Positions 61,030-64,000 of a stretch of 64,000 nt of DNA are shown here, piece after piece. This DNA is from Cyanophora paradoxa. Its lineage: Eukaryota; Glaucocystophyceae; Cyanophorales; Cyanophoraceae. The notes under the pieces were generated by a model, which saw nothing but the letters and a program-made list of their open reading frames with translations, was not told the origin of the DNA and searched no databases. The stretch spans positions 62,001 through 126,000 of the forward strand of contig QPMI01000551.1 in NCBI GenBank assembly GCA_004431415.1. The letters run 5' to 3'. Positions within the stretch are counted from its first letter, which is position 1. Each line of letters begins with the position of its first letter. The translations under genes were made by a program, and so were the position numbers.

Positions 61030-61660
61030 TGCGAGGCGGCTGGGCGCGCTCTGCCGCCCAGCGGGTCGGCTTCGCTTCCGCAACCTCTACCCCCCCCCTC
61101 TATTGCCCCCTCCGCCCCCCGCCATCCCGCCCCCGCCCCCGCCCCCTCGATCTCCGCCCTGGCGGTAGAGCTGACCCCGGGCCCCCTTCGAATTCTACGA
61201 GCTCGAGATATCGATCCTGGGGGTATGGGTCGGTCTGTATACGTAGTGAACCTCACAGTTAAATCGCCGGCCGCATCACATTGTAAACCTCATCACTACA
61301 TGTACAGACCGACCGGCATGGCCCTCTTTGCCACGTTCCGATCCGCCCCGCCCTCCTCTTCGCCCGCGAGGTACCTTAGCTTACCCTCCAAGGACAGGGG
61401 GGAATTCGAAGCGCGGCTAGCGTCGCCGCATGCGCACAGCTAGCGTCGGGAGCGGGAGGGCTCGGGCCCCCCTCCTCGCCCCTCTGGGCCATGGGCCCCC
61501 CTAACTCCAAAGCCCCCCCCCCCTTCCTCCAGGCGGCGGAGGGCCGGGAGACCTCCCCCTCCTCCTCTCTGCGTTCGGCGTGCAGCAGGAGGACACCGTG
61601 GCACCCCCGCCCCCGGCCCGCCTGGGCCCCGCCCCTCGATCCTCGCCGTCCCCGCATCCC
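61030..61660. repeat. Diverged copy of 59060-59480
   Basis: Both blocks contain, in order, TGGGCGCGCTC(C/T)GCCG, GGTCGGC(C/T)TCGCTTCCGC, TAGAGCTGACCCCGGGCCCCC, an ATCCTGGGGGTA-like segment, a CTC TT(C/T)G(T/C)CACG coding-like segment, ACCCTCCAAG, CGTCGCCGCAT and GGCCCCGCCCCTC. The second copy carries an extra insert of about 100 bp (61190-61310). Confidence 0.75.
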
Positions 61661-61708
61661 TCCTCGAGCTGCAGGCGCCTCGCTGCTGGTCTAGATCTAG
61701 ATCTAGAT

Positions 61709-63852
61709 CTAGCGGCTGCAGTAGCGGCAGCTGCAGCAGGTGCCTCCTCGGGTCACGATTGCATGCTCGCGATCGGCGCGCACGCCGTGACGTCCTCTAG
61801 GTCTGCGCCCTTTAGTTATCTCTGAGCCTTGAGCCGCTGAGCGGCCCAGGTCTTTACGGCCCAAGCCGCTGAGCCTTGAAGGCGGCTCCAAGTTATGGGT
61901 CGACGTCGTCGCGTCCCGACGGTCCGACGGTCCTGTCAGGACTCTGTGGAGTCTAGATTTACCCCGGACCCCGCTAGATATTAGGCGGCATTTAGGCCCC
62001 CTATAGGCTATAGCCGAGCACGGCGGCGGAGGAACTCCGCAGACAGCGGCAGGCGGAGAGTCCAGGGTCGATGGAGAGATCCGACGACGGGAACGCAGCG
62101 GAGGCCTACGAGACGGAAGAGGCGAGGAGGGAGCCGAGGAGGTGTCGGAGGCAGGGGAAGGGCCGCGAGCAAGTGACGGGGATCGCTGGCGGCGCCGAAG
62201 AAAGGGCAGCGAAGCAGGAAGAAGGTCGGGTGGCGCCGGATCAGACGACACGGGGGTCATGGGTGGCGCAGAGAGAGACGAGCTCGAGGGCGCAAGGGCC
62301 CGACGAGGGCGCCGGCGGCGAATCTCACGAGCGCCAGGAAGCGGGACAGGACCCGCAGATGGGACCCGAGGCGCCGAAGGGGGAGCAGGGAGCCGGAATG
62401 ACGGGGAGACCGAAAAAAGGACAGTCTCGCCAACACTCGGAAGCGGGGCAGAGGCCGAGGAGCTCGAGGGGGGGTGGGAGGGCGGAGGAGGAGAGAGAAG
62501 GCGGCTATTCGAAGGGTATGGAGAATCGAGAACGGAGGCGAGGGAGGCCGAAGTGATGGCGAGCTCTGGAGGCGAGGGGGCCTGCAAGCGGACCCGGGAA
62601 AGTGGATGCAGACGCAGAGAGACCGGGGACGTAGTGGCGGGAGGGGCATGCAAAAAGATAGTGCCGCCCGCCGTCACAGTTGCACAAGCGGGGGCAAGAA
62701 GGATGGGCTGAAGAGGGGGCTGAACCAGGAGGACGTCAGAAAGAGGGCCACGCGGGGGCGGAAGTGGAGGAGCAAGGGGAAGAGGTAAGAAGGGGTACGG
62801 AGCTGCAAGATGACCAGGGACCTGCCGGGGAACAGGCAAGCGAAGAGGCCCCGTGACAGCAAGCTGTAAGGAGGGAGGAGGTAGAGGCGGGGCCAGTGGG
62901 CCAAGGAGCACAGGGATCGGGACGGCAGGGAATGGGGGAAAAGGAGCGTCGAGAGGGGAAGCGAGAGCAGGAATGGAGACGGGCCCAAGGGTCACTACAG
63001 GAGCCAGAGCAGGAGGGGACGGCGCAAGAAGTGGGCGACCACCAGGGACCCCCAACGGGACAGTCCCACGGACGGCGAACTCCGAAGGATTCCGGAGGAC
63101 AGAATCAACGTCACGCGAGGACACGAGGTCGTCAGCACCGCCCGAAGAAGGAGCGCCGGACGAGTCAGAATCAGAGCTGAAATTAGACCGATGAGAGCCG
63201 GCACCAGACTCTGAGTCACGTTCGTCAGCATCCAAGGCGCCGGCATCCTGATCAGCAGCGTCAGCAGCAGCCAAACGAGCGCGCCGCTCCTCCAATAAGG
63301 CAGAAGCCTGAGGAAGGGTGAATTCTAGGTAGGACATATTTCTGTCCCAGGCGGCAACAAGGGCGGCGCGGTTGTAGGAAGGTGCATCAACGTCAGCTTC
63401 CTCGAGATCGCACCGAGCGCGAGCAACCTGCTGGATGGAAAATACGCCAGCAAGGATTGCTCCAAGTGATCGAAGGCAGAAGGCGGGGTTAACTGGACTG
63501 CGCAAAATAGGCCCAGATAAATCTGGAACCGAGAGGATGTGGAAGAGAGAGAGATCAGGCACTGCGACCGTCGGACCTCCTCACGCTCATCAGGTGGAAG
63601 GGCAGACGTCCACAGCTGCAGGCGCTCACGAATGAAAGCCCAGAACGAACGAGAAAGGGGGCACTCAGAAAAAACATGCGCGTGAGAGCGAGCGGAACCG
63701 TCATTACAAACGCGACAGAAACGACGGCGGGGCGACTGTTGCTCGCCCAAACGATACAATTTGAAATGCAAGCGATAAAGAGCATCGATCCAAATCATCG
63801 GGATATAGATCTGGACTGGACTGTCTGGCCATGGACTGAGAATGATGGACAC
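61709..63852 (-). mobile_element. LINE fragment: reverse-transcriptase C terminus and Pro/Ser-rich tail
   Basis: Minus strand. The frame 63852-63325 contains YRLHFKLYRLGEQ followed by CRVCNDGSARSHAHVFSECP and SFWAFIRERLQLW, the zinc knuckle (zf-RVT) found at the C-terminal end of plant-type LINE polymerases. A second, overlapping frame (63562-61709) carries on with GAILAGVFSIQQVARARCDL and then about 500 residues rich in Pro, Ser and Arg. The polymerase itself is missing, and an in-frame stop lies just upstream of 63852, so the element is 5' truncated or decayed. No poly(A) tail or UNCG hairpin was found at the 61.7-62.0 kb side. Confidence 0.7.
63325..63852 (-). pseudogene. zf-RVT domain remnant, frame-broken
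   Basis: The zinc-knuckle frame loses LINE-like character after EVRRSQCLISL, where the overlapping frame (PDLSLFHILSV, PAFCLRSLGAILAGVFSIQQ) takes over. The simplest reading is a single frameshift between about 63560 and 63470. The domain call rests on the C-x2-C ... H-x4-C spacing and the FW that follows. Confidence 0.65.
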
Positions 63853-64000
63853 CGGTCACACATGCACCGCCGCACCGCGGCTAAGAGGCATGAAAATTCA
63901 CGTACCTGCCAGGCTGGTGATTTTGTTTTTCTCAAATCCATGATCAGGTACCAAGTTAGTTTTTTTCGGCGGTCCGGCCGGTAATTCACCAAAAACAATT
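63853..64000. other. Window edge, nothing recognised
   Basis: Sequence differs in style from the LINE fragment (AT-rich, TTTTTTT at 63960) and contains no recognisable coding segment. Confidence 0.4.

Overview
The window is nuclear DNA of a very GC-rich unicellular eukaryote, most likely an alga or flagellate. Genes are split into many short exons with 3' splice sites ending in CAG and 5' splice sites that are usually GTGCG or GTCCG instead of the metazoan GTRAGT. A CEP164-like WW protein suggests a species that builds a flagellum. The exact lineage (haptophyte, pelagophyte, green alga or similar) cannot be fixed from sequence reading alone. All exon structures given here were assembled by eye from reading frame, splice motifs and family motifs; they are models, not transcript-supported annotations.

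Layout. 46-7939 (+): RAD5/HLTF-type SNF2 helicase with an internal RING finger, 5' end outside the window. 9066-11505 (-): unrecognised multi-exon gene. 12480-14737: two retroposon 3' ends, one with a C2H2 zinc-finger ORF, both ending in a hairpin plus poly(A). 15238-16310 (-): PIF/Harbinger (HARBI1-like) transposase. 16875-24148 (-): very large unrecognised gene, divergently paired across a 130-bp spacer with 24279-32263 (+), a WW-IQ-TPR protein resembling CEP164. 32786-33890 and 39826-40929: two nearly identical 1.1-kb repeats. 35328-38687 (+): Na+(K+)/H+ antiporter. 41893-43969 (-): secreted subtilisin-like protease, only its N-terminal half clear and with a probable 1-nt frameshift. 44641-46346 (+): weak candidate gene with a SAM-like segment. 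47410-52591 (-): parallel beta-helix repeats joined to a class 3 lipase and a C-terminal membrane segment; 53001-54728 (-): its paralogue, lacking recognisable active-site neighbours. 56381-56915: a 5'-truncated, almost identical copy of the 12.5-14.3 kb retroposon. 57256-59264 (+): weak multi-exon candidate, followed by duplicated low-complexity DNA. 61709-63852 (-): LINE fragment with a reverse-transcriptase-type zinc knuckle.

The genes do not form a pathway: repair/chromatin (helicase), flagellar base (WW-IQ-TPR), ion transport, secreted proteolysis and lipid hydrolysis are side by side. The most unusual signals are the beta-helix/lipase fusion and its localised gene-conversion-like tract, UNCG-loop hairpins shared by two retroposon families, and repeated copies of exon/intron junctions inside introns of the helicase gene.
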